From Hofstenia miamia (taxonomy: Eukaryota > Xenacoelomorpha > Acoela > Hofsteniidae), in the NCBI GenBank assembly GCA_900660155.1, contig CABFPE010000191.1, forward strand, positions 1,082,631-1,146,630: a DNA stretch of 64,000 bases, read 5' to 3'. This document shows, piece by piece, positions 23,264 to 34,130 of this stretch. How positions within the stretch are numbered: position 1 is the first letter of the stretch; every line of letters begins with the position of its first letter. The notes under the pieces are model-generated. The model ran no database searches and was not told where the DNA came from. It was given only the letters and a program-made list of their open reading frames with translations. Both the position numbers and the translations under genes were made by a program.

Positions 23264-26200
23264 CAGATAGCATGTGCAGTCGACACTAACGAATCCTTTT
23301 TTGCCTTTAATGTAATTGCCTAGAGATTAGCAGTGCAATAAGAGAATTATGTTAGTCAAACTTCGACGAGGAAAATGACGAAATTAGTGACTCTTAACTT
23401 CTGTTCTGACATATTCAGAAAACAAAGTGCAGAACAAAATGTGATTATTGAATTTTTTAACTGAGCATGTATCGTATGTTAGCTGTACCAGCTAACTATT
23501 TATAAATATTGAAATTTAATAAGTCTTTTTTAGCTCAACATACTACAAAGCAGTGCTGTAGGGCTAAAATTTTAATAAAAGGGCTGTTATAGATGCCAAG
23601 CAGTCCAGCATATAGGCTTAGACCACACAGGCTAGTTGCCAAAGCGTTTTTTCTATAAATGCTATTAAGTGTTTTTGATTTTTCCATCAATCTTATAATT
23701 TAATGATAGTAGTATTTCTAGCATTTTTAGAATTGCTATTAAGGCTGTGTTGGTATTGATTGGCATGGGCCGAAAATTTAGGCTTAAGCCCGGCCAAACT
23801 CATGCAGTACCGGCTGTAAGGGAGACCAAGGCTAAGCAATTATTACAGAAAAGTTATTTGTAAATTTAAGACAATTTAAATTTTATTTTAACAATATGAA
23901 TTCAACAAGTATATTGCTAGTTGTATTTTGAGCTTTTGGGTATATACCTTAATATATACACTAATTCACAACGAATAAGGCTATTTTCATATTTAGCGTT
24001 ACAATTAAAAGATATTTGTGATTCTTCATATATAAGAATGATGTGACATGAAACTTAGATTTTCCGAATTTAATAGATGACCTTAGTAAAAAAGCAAGAA
24101 AAAAGTTTTTGTAAATATGTGGTAATTAACAAATAGATTTTCATTCAACTAGCTTCCAAAAAACAAGGAAAAATTTTTGAAAAAAAACATTCGAAAAATA
24201 TAATATTTGTTCTACCCTACTACGATATCTTTTCTTTTTATGTATATAGCACATTTTTGCTGTTCCATCAATTTTTCTAGGAATCTAAGATTCGATTTGG
24301 TGACAAAATATGGAGAACTGCATTAAGTATTAAGCACTAGATATATTTTTAAAACACATAATTTCTATAATGTGAATTAAAGATACTTTAAAGTTTAATA
24401 TTCTTCCGAAGCTTTTAATTTCTTTAAAATGACATAAAGATACTTTAAAATACTAAACGATTTCTAAGTATCTATAATTATTTTTAAAATTCTTAATATA
24501 TGTATAGTATCCTAAAATTGCAATACATACACTTACTGAAATTACTGTTTTGATTTAGTAGCGATATCTTAAGCTGTTGGGATCTAATAATATACCATGA
24601 TATATATGATATTGCTTGCAAAATATATATAACTGTCAAATTTTTTTTGATAATATAATTATTAATTATATAATTAAGCAAAATTTTATAATTATATATA
24701 TTTTGCAAGCAATAAAATGTCCCTACAAAGAGCCTATACAAGCAGAGATTTAAGCAGTTTTACAACAACTAAACAAGGTCGCGAAACCCAGATTGTAATA
24801 ACATGGACGTTGTTATCATTAAATATAAGTCATATTTCGCCCCGGGATCCGCGCAGGCCGGTCTTGGACTCATGATATTTTAGGCATGTAATTTTATGCC
24901 AAGTTGGCTTAGTTTGGACCAATTTCATTATCCTTGTCAAAAAATGTCTTTATTTGTTGTTGTTTTTGTTAGAGACTTATTATAAAATGTACTGAATTTT
25001 TAAAACTGAAATAGAGTATTGGACGAGCATTTGAAGCCAATGTAAAATTTTAAAATGCAAATTATATTTTTCAACACATTTTCTATAAGCGCATTAATCA
25101 ATTAGGGTAGATTTGCGTGGACTATTGACTAATACTTAAAATTATGTCAATACTTAGCATAAATCAAATATAGGAGTTACTTCCGATTCATTGGAGGATC
25201 TACGAATTTTTAGTCGGGGTTGTATTCTCATAGCACCAGAGTGGCAAACGGGTCACATATTTTGACCCACTACCCACACGATCCCAGACAATTGACCCAT
25301 TACCCGGCCCGGCTTATAGGATGTTGACCCATGACCCGGTCTATGGGTCAAGCATTCAGCTTTTGACCCGGGTTGTATTAGCAAATCTTTGACAAATCTA
25401 ACATGAAACAATGTCATTAACATTAATTTAAAAGTAGGATTTATATAGCATAGTAGCTTGTATACTAAATGGAAATGCATATTTAGTTTTCTACTAATAT
25501 TTCAGGGAAATCCTTCAAACAACACATTTCTCTAACAATGCAATTTTTAAAATTTTTACCCTCAACCCGACCCGACTCAACATTTCCTTGACCCAATACA
25601 GGGTAGACCCGATTGCCACTCTTAACAATTCTTAAATTAAGTAAATTTTATATATATTTACCTGGACTTCTTTGCAACTGAGTTTATTGCTCATATCAAG
25701 GAAAACTCTACACTAATAATTCAAAATGAAATAGACTTCATCTGCCACAACTTTTTGGAATAAACATTGCAAAGTACAGTTATAGAAACGCAATGAATGG
25801 AGGTATATAGCAATAAAGCACATAGTCTTTATATGCAACAAGTTGCTGCACAAATTTTTGCAACTCTTCCAAAACGCGAGTTTTCATGAATAACCTTTTT
25901 TTGAATAAAGCCTAATAAACGCATTTAACCTGATCAGGTTAATTCATTTAGGTATTTGTTCATATTTTTTTGCCATGACTTGAACTTATCCTTTGTACAC
26001 CTGCTATGAGTTAATCAACTTAAAGTTTACTTACTAAAACATATCCCTAGCCAAGGGGCTTAGGGGGGATTCATATTGGGATCTTAGGTACCCATCTGAA
26101 CAATAAGGCTAAGAACAACAGCAGCTTGTAACCATGACATTATTTAATATAATTTTTTAACATATTTTGCAAATATGACGCTAATGAAAGTGATCTGTAG

Positions 26201-26371
26201 TTTTGGGAGTTTTTAGAAATATAAGAAAAAATAAAAGGTATCGTGCACTTGCTGTTAGCATCTCGAACATTTGAAACTTCTTGATAGCCTCCATTTCTTA
26301 GCAAGACATTAAAATATAGGCTAAAATTTGATCTGGACCTTCTAACACCTGCACAGAATCTAATTTTTTGT
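23264..26371. repeat. 3.1-kb duplicated intronic segment, copy 2
   Basis: Starts after the N at 23263 at the point equivalent to 20144 and continues without a break into unique intron sequence at 26372. It is probably the genomic version, with copy 1 an unmerged overlapping haplotype contig. Confidence 0.92.
25237..25619. mobile_element. hAT-like MITE, copy within the duplicated segment
   Basis: Counterpart of 22118-22504. At its right end a 9-bp stretch (ACCCTGCAC) present in copy 1 is missing, removing the terminal bases of the inverted repeat. Confidence 0.65.
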
Positions 26372-26898
26372 TAAAAAAATAAGAGTTGTCAATCACGTTC
26401 ATTAATAATTGTGTGCATATCTCACGATTTCGAGGAAATTGATTGAAAATGGGGACAAAACTGTTTGCTTAAAGTTGAAATTCCTCATCCACCTTTTGAA
26501 GGCATGTTGATCTTCTTGGTGATAATGATAATGTTAGCTAAAGGCTTGCCTTAAAATAGTAGAGTTTATTGTAATTTAAATAAACTCAATAAAATGCCGC
26601 TATATTATATCGAGATGTTTGCAACATGTAATTATATGGTAGGGCTATTTCTACTGGTACACAATTCGCTACTCGACTTCAGGTTTACTGGCCCACTAAT
26701 TATTTGCGGATTTTATGTATACATATCGATTTAGTTGTTTGGTCCTGAAAATATTTTATGGCATATGCAGAGATTGCATTGCTCCAACCTTTGATTATAT
26801 TTAGATAATCATTGCTTCTTCCCTTTTTGAAATGTAGGCTATTATAAAATATTTTAAAACCGATACTATTAATTTCTTGATAACGCTATGTAATGTAG
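26372..26898. other. intron sequence, nothing else seen
   Basis: AT-rich remainder of the first Ikaros intron, ending at acceptor TATGTAATGTAG. Confidence 0.6.
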
Positions 26899-27204
26899 GT
26901 TCACAAAATGACTGTCGAAGAAATAAAAAACATGATTCCAGACACAGCTCCACCTCAGCCTCCTTTATCACTTCCTGCTAATCTCAGCTCAGCAGTATCA
27001 GCCTTAACTGCTGCCAACCGCCGAAAAATGGAACAACCTGTTAAAAAGCCCAGGTTTGATACGGAAGACATGTACGGAGGGATAAGTCAAGTTGTCCGTG
27101 GTTATACAATGAACGATATGTCAGACCATTCTTCCCAATCAGAAAGCGATGAGAACACTCCTCAGGATTTGTCGTCTTCTATCCAGACTGATCAGAATCA
27201 CATG
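26899..27204 (+). CDS. Ikaros-family gene: middle exon with PxDLS motif
   Basis: 102 codons in phase 0 at both ends. It begins VHKMTVEE after acceptor AATGTAG and ends before donor GTATGC at 27205. The first His completes finger 4 begun in the previous exon. The rest is a disordered linker: a Pro-rich stretch (PDTAPPQPPLSLP), a basic patch (NRRKMEQPVKKPRF) where vertebrate Ikaros has a similar A.RK...P.K motif, then an acidic Ser-rich segment ending NTPQDLSSS. PQDLS fits the PxDLS consensus for the corepressor CtBP, which vertebrate Ikaros binds through PEDLS near its N-terminus. The frame runs on into the intron for about 27 codons, but the splice reading joins both neighbours in phase. Confidence 0.78.
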
Positions 27205-28034
27205 GTATGCCCTGCTTTTACATATACGTCAACCAGAAATGGAACCGGCTCCCGGCCGTTTAGAAATTTCCAAAAAGGCCGGTAAAATTACCGGGCAAAA
27301 TTTTAACAAATATTTCTTGTTTTATCTGATAAGCAGGGAATGTTGTAATTAGTTTGGGAAAAAAATCCTATTGAAAATCTAAAGGTTCACAAAATTTTAT
27401 TGCTTCAGTAGGCTACAATATTGCAATTAGAATAACAGTTAAATGTATCTTTTTGGAATTTCTCATTAACTTTGACTATAAATTAAGTTTTTCTATTTTT
27501 GAATATGATATTTTGCTTCCAGTTTTTTTATGGAGCAAACAAGTAATATTATTAACAGAAAATGTCTGTAACAAAAAAATTAATTCTCCGGATTTACAAA
27601 TGAAAATTTAATAAACTTCATAAAAATATAGAAGATTGAAACGTTTGTATTTTTCTAATATTGGAAGCACATTCAATTATGTTTGGCTTCAGCAGAAAAA
27701 ATTTGCATATGCTTATTTTTTCTTATTATTTATTGCTAAGTGATTTCAAATGCTACTTAAGTGAAAACCATATTGATTGATACTGCTACTTTGAATTTTA
27801 TATACATTAGCCATTAGACAAAAATAAACTAACTGAACCAACAGAAATTTTCCACAGTTTAAATTCACTGAAAAATGAGAAACTGATTAAGTTTATGCAA
27901 AAAATGATGCATAGAAAATATCAAACTTGTGGTTTTCTTGAAATAGTTAGAATTATTTGAAATTTCCAATATCAGCTTTTGCATCGTCATGTGAAATTTT
28001 CAACATGTAGATTAAACCAGTTATATATATATAN

Positions 28035-28491
28035 TAAACAAGGTCGCGAAACCCAGATTGTAATAACATGGACGTTGTTATCATTAAATATAAGTCATAT
28101 TTCGCCCCGGGATCCGCGCAGGCCGGTCTTGGACTCATGATATTTTAGGCATGTAATTTTATGCCAAGTTGGCTTAGTTTGGACCAATTTCATTATCCTT
28201 GTCAAAAAATGTCTTTATTTGTTGTTGTTTTTGTTAGAGACTTATTATAAAATGTACTGAATTTTTAAAACTGAAATAGAGTATTGGACGAGCATTTGAA
28301 GCCAATGTAAAATTTTAAAATGCAAATTATATTTTTCGACACATTTTCTATAAGCGCATTAATCAATTAGGGTAGATTTGCGTGGACTATTGACTAATAC
28401 TTAAAATTATGTCAATACTTAGCATAAATCAAATATAGGAGTTACTTCCGATTCATTGGAGGATCTACGAATTTTTAGTCGGGGTTGTATT
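28035..28491. repeat. third partial copy of the 3.1-kb segment (457 bp, N-flanked)
   Basis: Matches about 21651-22107 and 24771-25226 with about one private substitution. It sits between Ns at 28034 and 28492 inside a TA run, which is best explained as a misplaced gap-fill. Confidence 0.9.
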
Positions 28492-28492
28492 N

Positions 28493-28578
28493 TATATATA
28501 TATATATATATATAAGCCTATATACACACATATATATATATGTATGCATATGTGTATGTATAAACATATGTATATATA

Positions 28579-28629
<51 letters not shown>
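28493..28629. repeat. long interrupted (TA)n microsatellite
   Basis: TA run interspersed with CACACA and GTATG variants. Tyr/Ile-repeat frames over it are artefacts. Confidence 0.95.
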
Positions 28630-28632
<3 letters not shown>

Positions 28633-29684
28633 TTGCGTATGTATATACATTTATTTAAAATATATTATGCAATATATACATTGTATGCATTATACATGCG
28701 TAGCTTAAATATTCAATGCAAATAAATATGGCCGGCTTCTATTTGTTGTGGCCGGACAACTACCGGTGCCGGTCTTAAAATTTCCGTCCTGTTCCAAGTC
28801 TACACTGGTTCTTGCCTGTCCTTGATCAAAATTGAACTGTTAGGCATTTGGCAAAATTACTACAATTCTAGTGCAAGCACGTAGCCGCTAAAGTCAGTTT
28901 GGCTGCAGCACTGTTACTGTATTTTAATCATGGTATTTCGGAGTTGGAACCGATCTGTTTTCAGGAAAAAGGTCATTAACATGTTATTCTGACATAACAC
29001 ATCCCAAGATAATTTTTGAAATTGTTGGATTGAAAAATGAGTGACGTTAATGCACTAGAAAAATTGCCGCAATGCAGCCTCTCATTTAATTTGATGCATA
29101 CATTGTTACTGAAATTAAATCATTTGAACTGACTTCGGGTAAACTACAGTCTGTTCCAACACTGGATTAAGCATCTTATATTTAAGAATTCCAATATGAT
29201 TAAATTTTCTATAAATAGACAATGTAATAATGCTAAATTTGTCTTTTTATTTTGGATCGCAAGTCATGCCAAAATATAATTGATAATTTCAAAAAAAATT
29301 TAGTCCAAGATATTTTATATCATGCTTGTTGATAGAAACAAAGTGCAAGTTTAAACTTTTTTAGAAAGTTGAAGTAAGTGCACATTATATTTTCAATAAA
29401 GTAAAAATGTTCGATTATCAAACTATAATTCAAATTATGTAATAAAAAATAGCGAATCAAGTTAGTGCAATATTCAGTAAAGTATCGTATTTTATGCTGT
29501 AATTACATTCAAATTCGAAAGATGGCGTAAGATATACAAATTTAAATTTTAATAGTTAATAGGAGTATAATCGTAGACATTTTTGGAGTCTTTAGGAATA
29601 ACACTATTGTTTCTTAGTTTACTACATGTGAGTGTTTGCACCTTACGAATCTAATTTATTTGATAAAATACTGTGGTTATTTAG

Positions 29685-30236
29685 AATAGCAGGCAAGTCT
29701 CAATTAATACAGCCCAACAAAATGCATCCATTGATTATGGATTAAGGCAGAACTCTTTACAAATGCTTCAATACTATAAAGAATACTGTAGCCGGTTAGC
29801 ATCACAATCACAGCGCGTAAGATTCGAGCAAATGGCTCGTTTGGGACAAGCAGCGTCAATTCGAAATCAGATAGGAAACTCTTTGACAGGATTCAGTAGT
29901 CAAAACAGAGTTGTCACAGCACCTACTAGTCCTGACAGTTCATTAAAGTCAACTTCTCAAGGGTCTTCCGCTTGTGATATTTGCAAACGCACCTCTTGGA
30001 AGTGTGAGCACTGCAACATCCTGTTTCTAGACAGCGTCATATACACTATCCATTCAGGACTCCATAGCAATAAAAATCCTTTCCAGTGCAATATATGTGG
30101 GTTTGTGGCAGAAAATAAATATGAGTTCTCTTCACACATTGCTAGGGGTGAACACCAGTCTGCTAACATTCAAACTGAATCAGCGAATCGCACAGAATCA
30201 CCTACTAACAAATTGGCAGACATGGACTGTAGTTGA
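29685..30236 (+). CDS. Ikaros-family gene: last exon with C-terminal dimerisation fingers
   Basis: The exon begins in phase 0 after acceptor TTATTTAG and ends at TGA (30234-30236), 183 codons. A Gln/Ser-rich linker with [19 protein letters not shown] leads to two C2H2 fingers: [20 protein letters not shown] (C-x2-C-x12-H-x3-H) and [19 protein letters not shown] followed by IARGEH (C-x2-C-x12-H-x5-H). These match the Ikaros C-terminal pair ([20 protein letters not shown] and YEFSSHI.RGEH), which mediate self- and cross-dimerisation. YEFSSHI.RGEH points to Ikaros rather than Hunchback, whose related pair lacks it. A 30-residue polar tail follows. Together with the upstream exons about 367 residues are visible, shorter than vertebrate Ikaros (about 500) because the N-terminus is missing and the linker is compact. 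Confidence 0.93.
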   Translation, partial: NSRQVSINTAQQNASIDYGLRQNSLQMLQYYKEYCSRLASQSQRVRFEQMARLGQAASIRNQIGNSLTGFSSQNRVVTAPTSPDSSLKSTSQGSSACDICKRTSWKCEHCNILFLDSVIYTIHSGLHSNKNPFQCNICGFVAENKYEFSSHIARGEHQSANIQTESANRTESPTNKLADMDCS

Positions 30237-31968
30237 TAACTATTTTAGTGTATATATATTTATATGATTTGCAATTTCTGCTATAATTTTATGTATTTTT
30301 TATTATAGAATTTTTTCATTTTAACTATCATATATTTGAGCAATAGAAATTCACCGTTGTTTTTTGCTTTTTAAAATATATCCAATTGATAAATGTTGAC
30401 CTGTAAAAATATACATAACATTAGTGCAATAATTTTATGCCCTGAAATTCGTTAAGAATATTATTATTATTAACATTTCCAAGTAATTCCCTCTTGAAAT
30501 CTGCCCTATACTGCCGAAGCATTTTATTATATCGCCCCAAGCTGCTCCACTACAACATCTGCTACAAAAGCTATTGCGTCATTTTTATAGCACTACATCA
30601 CAGCCAAAACTTTTGAATCCTTATTACTTTGAAAAAACGGAATCATTTTTGCAATGGAAATCAAAAACAAATCATGCATTGTAAAAACATAATGTAAAAA
30701 CATAATAGTAAATGAAATGAAATTTAACATGATAAAAATTTTTTGTAAAGCCGATATATTATAATTATTCAATATCTTATTGCAAGGGGAATCTCCTTTC
30801 AGGGTAATTGCTAAGCTTATAGGTGACAGCTCATCCTCAGATAAGAAAAATTCTATTGGTACTAGTGAATATAATCATATTTCAACAAAAATGCATAATT
30901 AAATTTTCAAATTGCGAATTTGTAAGAATTATTTTTACAATCTCTAAAATGGGCAATTCTTGGTTAAGATTTTCTCAGTGCAAGGTAGTTTTGCCCCATT
31001 TTTGCAACATGGGTACCAACTTTAGAAAAACTTTGCCCACTTTCATCTCTGGAGAGAAACTGTTTTACAAGAACTGAGCGGGATAGTATTTGATTGATCT
31101 ACAAAATTAAAAAGCTTACGAGCGGATGCATTTTTTATCAATGCTGATTGATCGATACGATAGAAATAAAGTCAAAAGTTAAACTTTTCAAAAATAGTCA
31201 AAATTGGCACTTTCTGAAATAAAGTCAATCAGTTCTTAGAAATTGGTTATTTCTTAGAAATTGGTTGCTGTTTTTCTCACCGACTGCATGATTCTAAGAA
31301 ATACGCACAATGATAAACGAGCGGTGGCTCGTAAATTGTGCAACATCAGAGAAGAAAACTCTTGCGATAAAAACAGGTTTCTGGTTTCAGCTTTACATGT
31401 GTTAATAGTTTTAAAGGATGCCAAAGCATGTTAAAACTGTTAAAAATGATAGACTGTTTTGCACACTGAACATAATGAATCACGAAAACAATTTTTTATG
31501 CAAAGTCATAGGACCCCGAGAACCCACAAGCGACATATTGACACGCGGTCACAGCAAGCTTCTTCAATATCACAACCCTTTATTGCTCCTCCGAACAACG
31601 ACTGCTGAAAAGGCAGTGAAGGCATTTTTGCAGCCAACATACCATTGAAAAAAATGAGACACTACCACATAAAAGTTATTCCTGGATATGAAAGGGCAAT
31701 TGCCCCGTGAGGAACCACCAACCGCAAAGTGGAACAAATTGCGGAGAATGAAGAAACTAGTGGTATAGATGTTCTGACCCTTTGGAAATAGTTTAGAAAA
31801 TTTGGCAAATAAATTCCAAATTAGTTCCAAATTTTTGGATTTTATTTGCAAATTGATTCCAAATGTTCCAAATTTTGTGCTAAGCTAATTCTTAAGAATT
31901 TATGAATAATACTAGTCTATAACTAGTGCTAATTACATATTGAAATGTTGCTTACATTATTCTTAGAA
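30237..31968. other. 3' flank of the Ikaros gene, noncoding
   Basis: AT-rich with no canonical AATAAA close to the stop codon. Short open frames at 30823-31077 and 31418-31648 have no recognisable content. Confidence 0.5.
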
Positions 31969-33277
31969 ACAGTACTGGAAATTTGCATTGGACCAGTTTG
32001 TTATTCTTAATAAATAATGAAGATTCATTGGATAGAGTGTGCCTAAAATTATAACTAAGTGTTACTTTGATTAAGAAAGGAAAATTTGTATGTCTAATAC
32101 CATAGCATATGTAGAATAACTATTGGCTATTAATTTTTAATCAAAATTAGAAAATTATCATTGGAAAAATGTATTCGGCCATTTGAAAAAATTTTAACAA
32201 ATGAGCAAATCCGAAAAACGTAAATTCAAAATAAGATACATGTACATAAATGAATAATTGATTCAATATAACCACTTAGCAACAAAATTCTCTTTTTTAA
32301 ATATTTTTTAGGGAGTCCTTTGAACGAATAACAGCTTCTAGGCGATTAGGGACTAGAGCAAAAAGTCTTTCAAAAAAGCTGTTGGGAATTGCATAAAACT
32401 TTTTCTTTATTGCGCTCCACAGCTCGTCTTCAATGTGAAGAGTATGTTGTCAAATTGATATTTGACCTCTCTCCACATATTTTTGATAAGGCTAAGGTCT
32501 GGAGATTGGCCAGGCCAGCCAGCACGGATAGCAATTCCATTATTGTGGAGAAACCTTTTCATTTCTTTTGAGGTATGACATGGAGAACCACCTCACCTGG
32601 CGTAATCTTTGACTTGGGGTTAAGAATGGCTTTCTGGGTGCCACGAAAGTGCCAATTGAATGCTTCTTAAGGATGTTTCGCACAGTTATTGCTGTCAAAA
32701 GGTTACCATCAGCCCATTCCTTGTGAAATTCCTTGGAAGTCTTCCTGGTATTTCGCTTTGAAAGGCACATAAGAGCAGATTGGGAGATTTTATAGGTCCT
32801 CTTTTGGTCTTCCGAACTTTGGCTGGGGGCAATGATGTTGTCAGAAGTGAAACGTTGCTCTACAAGTCGGGCTATATTACATTGACTCATCCCTTCCAAA
32901 TGTTTGGAGATAATCAACTCGCGGGTGGCAAGGGGTACGTAACCAGACATCAATACGGCGAAGAAAGACTGTTATTAGACATTTTCAATATAAATAGACT
33001 GAAAAAAGCTCAATAAATGAATTTTTTTTCAGATTCTCTGATTTGGTCTGAAGTGGCCGACTACATTTTTCCAAAAAATAATTAACTAACCACAAGCATT
33101 GTAGCATTTCTCCTTGAGATTTTAAGTAAACAGTGATAATTATATCTCAACATTGATGAATTCCTCTTTCTGCAACACCAAATCTAATTAAAAATTAACT
33201 ATGACATTCTTGGCGTCCATTTCTTAGCAATATTTTTGACAAATTATGGGTGGCCGAATTGTTTTTTCCAGTACTGT
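31969..33277 (-). mobile_element. Tc1-like transposon, decayed and internally deleted
   Basis: The ends carry the inverted repeat ACAGTACTGGAAA (left at 31969; right reverse-complemented near 33265-33277), and a TA follows the right end. About 1.3 kb, the usual Tc1 length. The transposase reads on the minus strand, from an HTH near the right end to a C-terminal tail near 32300. Confidence 0.75.
32330..32953 (-). pseudogene. Tc1-like transposase pseudogene
   Basis: The N-terminal part (32953 downwards) has a helix-turn-helix (ATRELIISKHLEGMSQCNIA), then FLTPSQRLRQVRW. The sequence jumps straight to HTSKEMKRFLHNN and WPGQSPDLSLIKNMWREVK, so about 100 or more residues with the first catalytic Asp region are deleted. 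The last catalytic Glu (IEN in active relatives) is Lys here, and a frame change separates the halves. The C-terminal end near 32330-32400 resembles the 'IPNSFFERLFALVPNRLEAVI' type tail of the family. Inactive. Confidence 0.75.
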
Positions 33278-33539
33278 ATTTGTATATTTTAATGGCTTAC
33301 AATAGTAGTGAATGAAAAGTTAAAATTTACGTTATACTGGTTTCAAATTCTATTATACATTACGTACATATTTATTCAAATAAGTTATAAACTAATGAAT
33401 GTAAAAATTGTACAAATTTGGCAAATATTTGCTAAATATTTGGGAAATTGCCATTTACAAAAATTGTGCATTTTTATCAAAAATTTGGGAATTTTTTGCG
33501 AAGTTTTCCAAATGTCTTTACTAGGGGAATGATAAAGAA

Positions 33540-34130
33540 GTCTTCCTGAGAGTCGATGAATTTGAAATCAATGGTTGCAAGTATATCAAGATATTACCAC
33601 TCCAGAGTCTGTATTTGCACTCGTGTGTAAAGGTAGACGGCCTACTGAATTGTTTCCCAGCACATTGATGAAGCCTTTAAATAATTATGATAGCAAGGAA
33701 TAGTTATTTTTGCTAGCATCTGAAGCTGCTGGCAAAGGTCTTAAGAATTTTTACTCGGCTTTGTCATGTGACATGCTTAGCCCATTTAATCCATAGCTGT
33801 GTTGAGATGATCATGACCAAGTACAATAACGTCGATAAGCTGGTGGCCACTTTTTTGGCTGCGGCGTAGAACACCGCGCGCAGATATTTGTTTCATGAAA
33901 TTGGTAGTTCACCTATTCCAATGATTACACAGTGGGGTAGATGGCTAAAAGTCGTAATAAGATACTATGCCCATTATTTACCAGATATCCGAAGCATTGT
34001 ACTGTCGATGCCAGATGATGGGCAATTAATAGATCGTATCAAAACTGCAGCCAGAAGCCTAGATCTAGAAATTGAATGAACGGAGATTCTCGATGTTATA
34101 GTGGTCTTTTGCAACTAATTAACAAAATTA
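33540..34130 (+). pseudogene. hAT-like transposase fragment, decayed
   Basis: Reading + from about 33765: H.LCHLIHSCVEMI, TKYNNVDKLVATFLAAA, then after a stop FHEIGSSPIPMITQWGRWLK and VVIRYYAHYLPDIRSIV. This order (H..CLAH; VDKL; P.PVITRWG(T/S)WL.A..YYA) is that of the RNase H-like core of animal hAT-superfamily transposases. Internal stops are present and the C-terminal hATC region is absent here. It is close to, but not contiguous with, the hATC piece at 37730. Confidence 0.6.

Larger units (their letters stand above)
27205..29684. other. Ikaros intron with N-flanked patch and TA runs
   Basis: AT-rich intron containing (TA)n at 28022-28033 and 28493-28629 around an N-flanked 457-bp patch (28035-28491). 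A GC-richer spot at 28730-28800 (GGCCGG and CCGGTGCCGG) may be repeat debris. No other gene is seen. Confidence 0.6.

Noticed and set aside
27205-27285. Extension of the middle Ikaros exon to the in-frame stop at 27285
   Set aside because: A donor at 27205 gives a phase-0 join to the last exon, and the extension has no Ikaros-like sequence; an alternative short isoform cannot be excluded.
32780-33016. + strand frames over the Tc1 remnant
   Set aside because: Antisense of the HTH-containing minus-strand transposase fragment.
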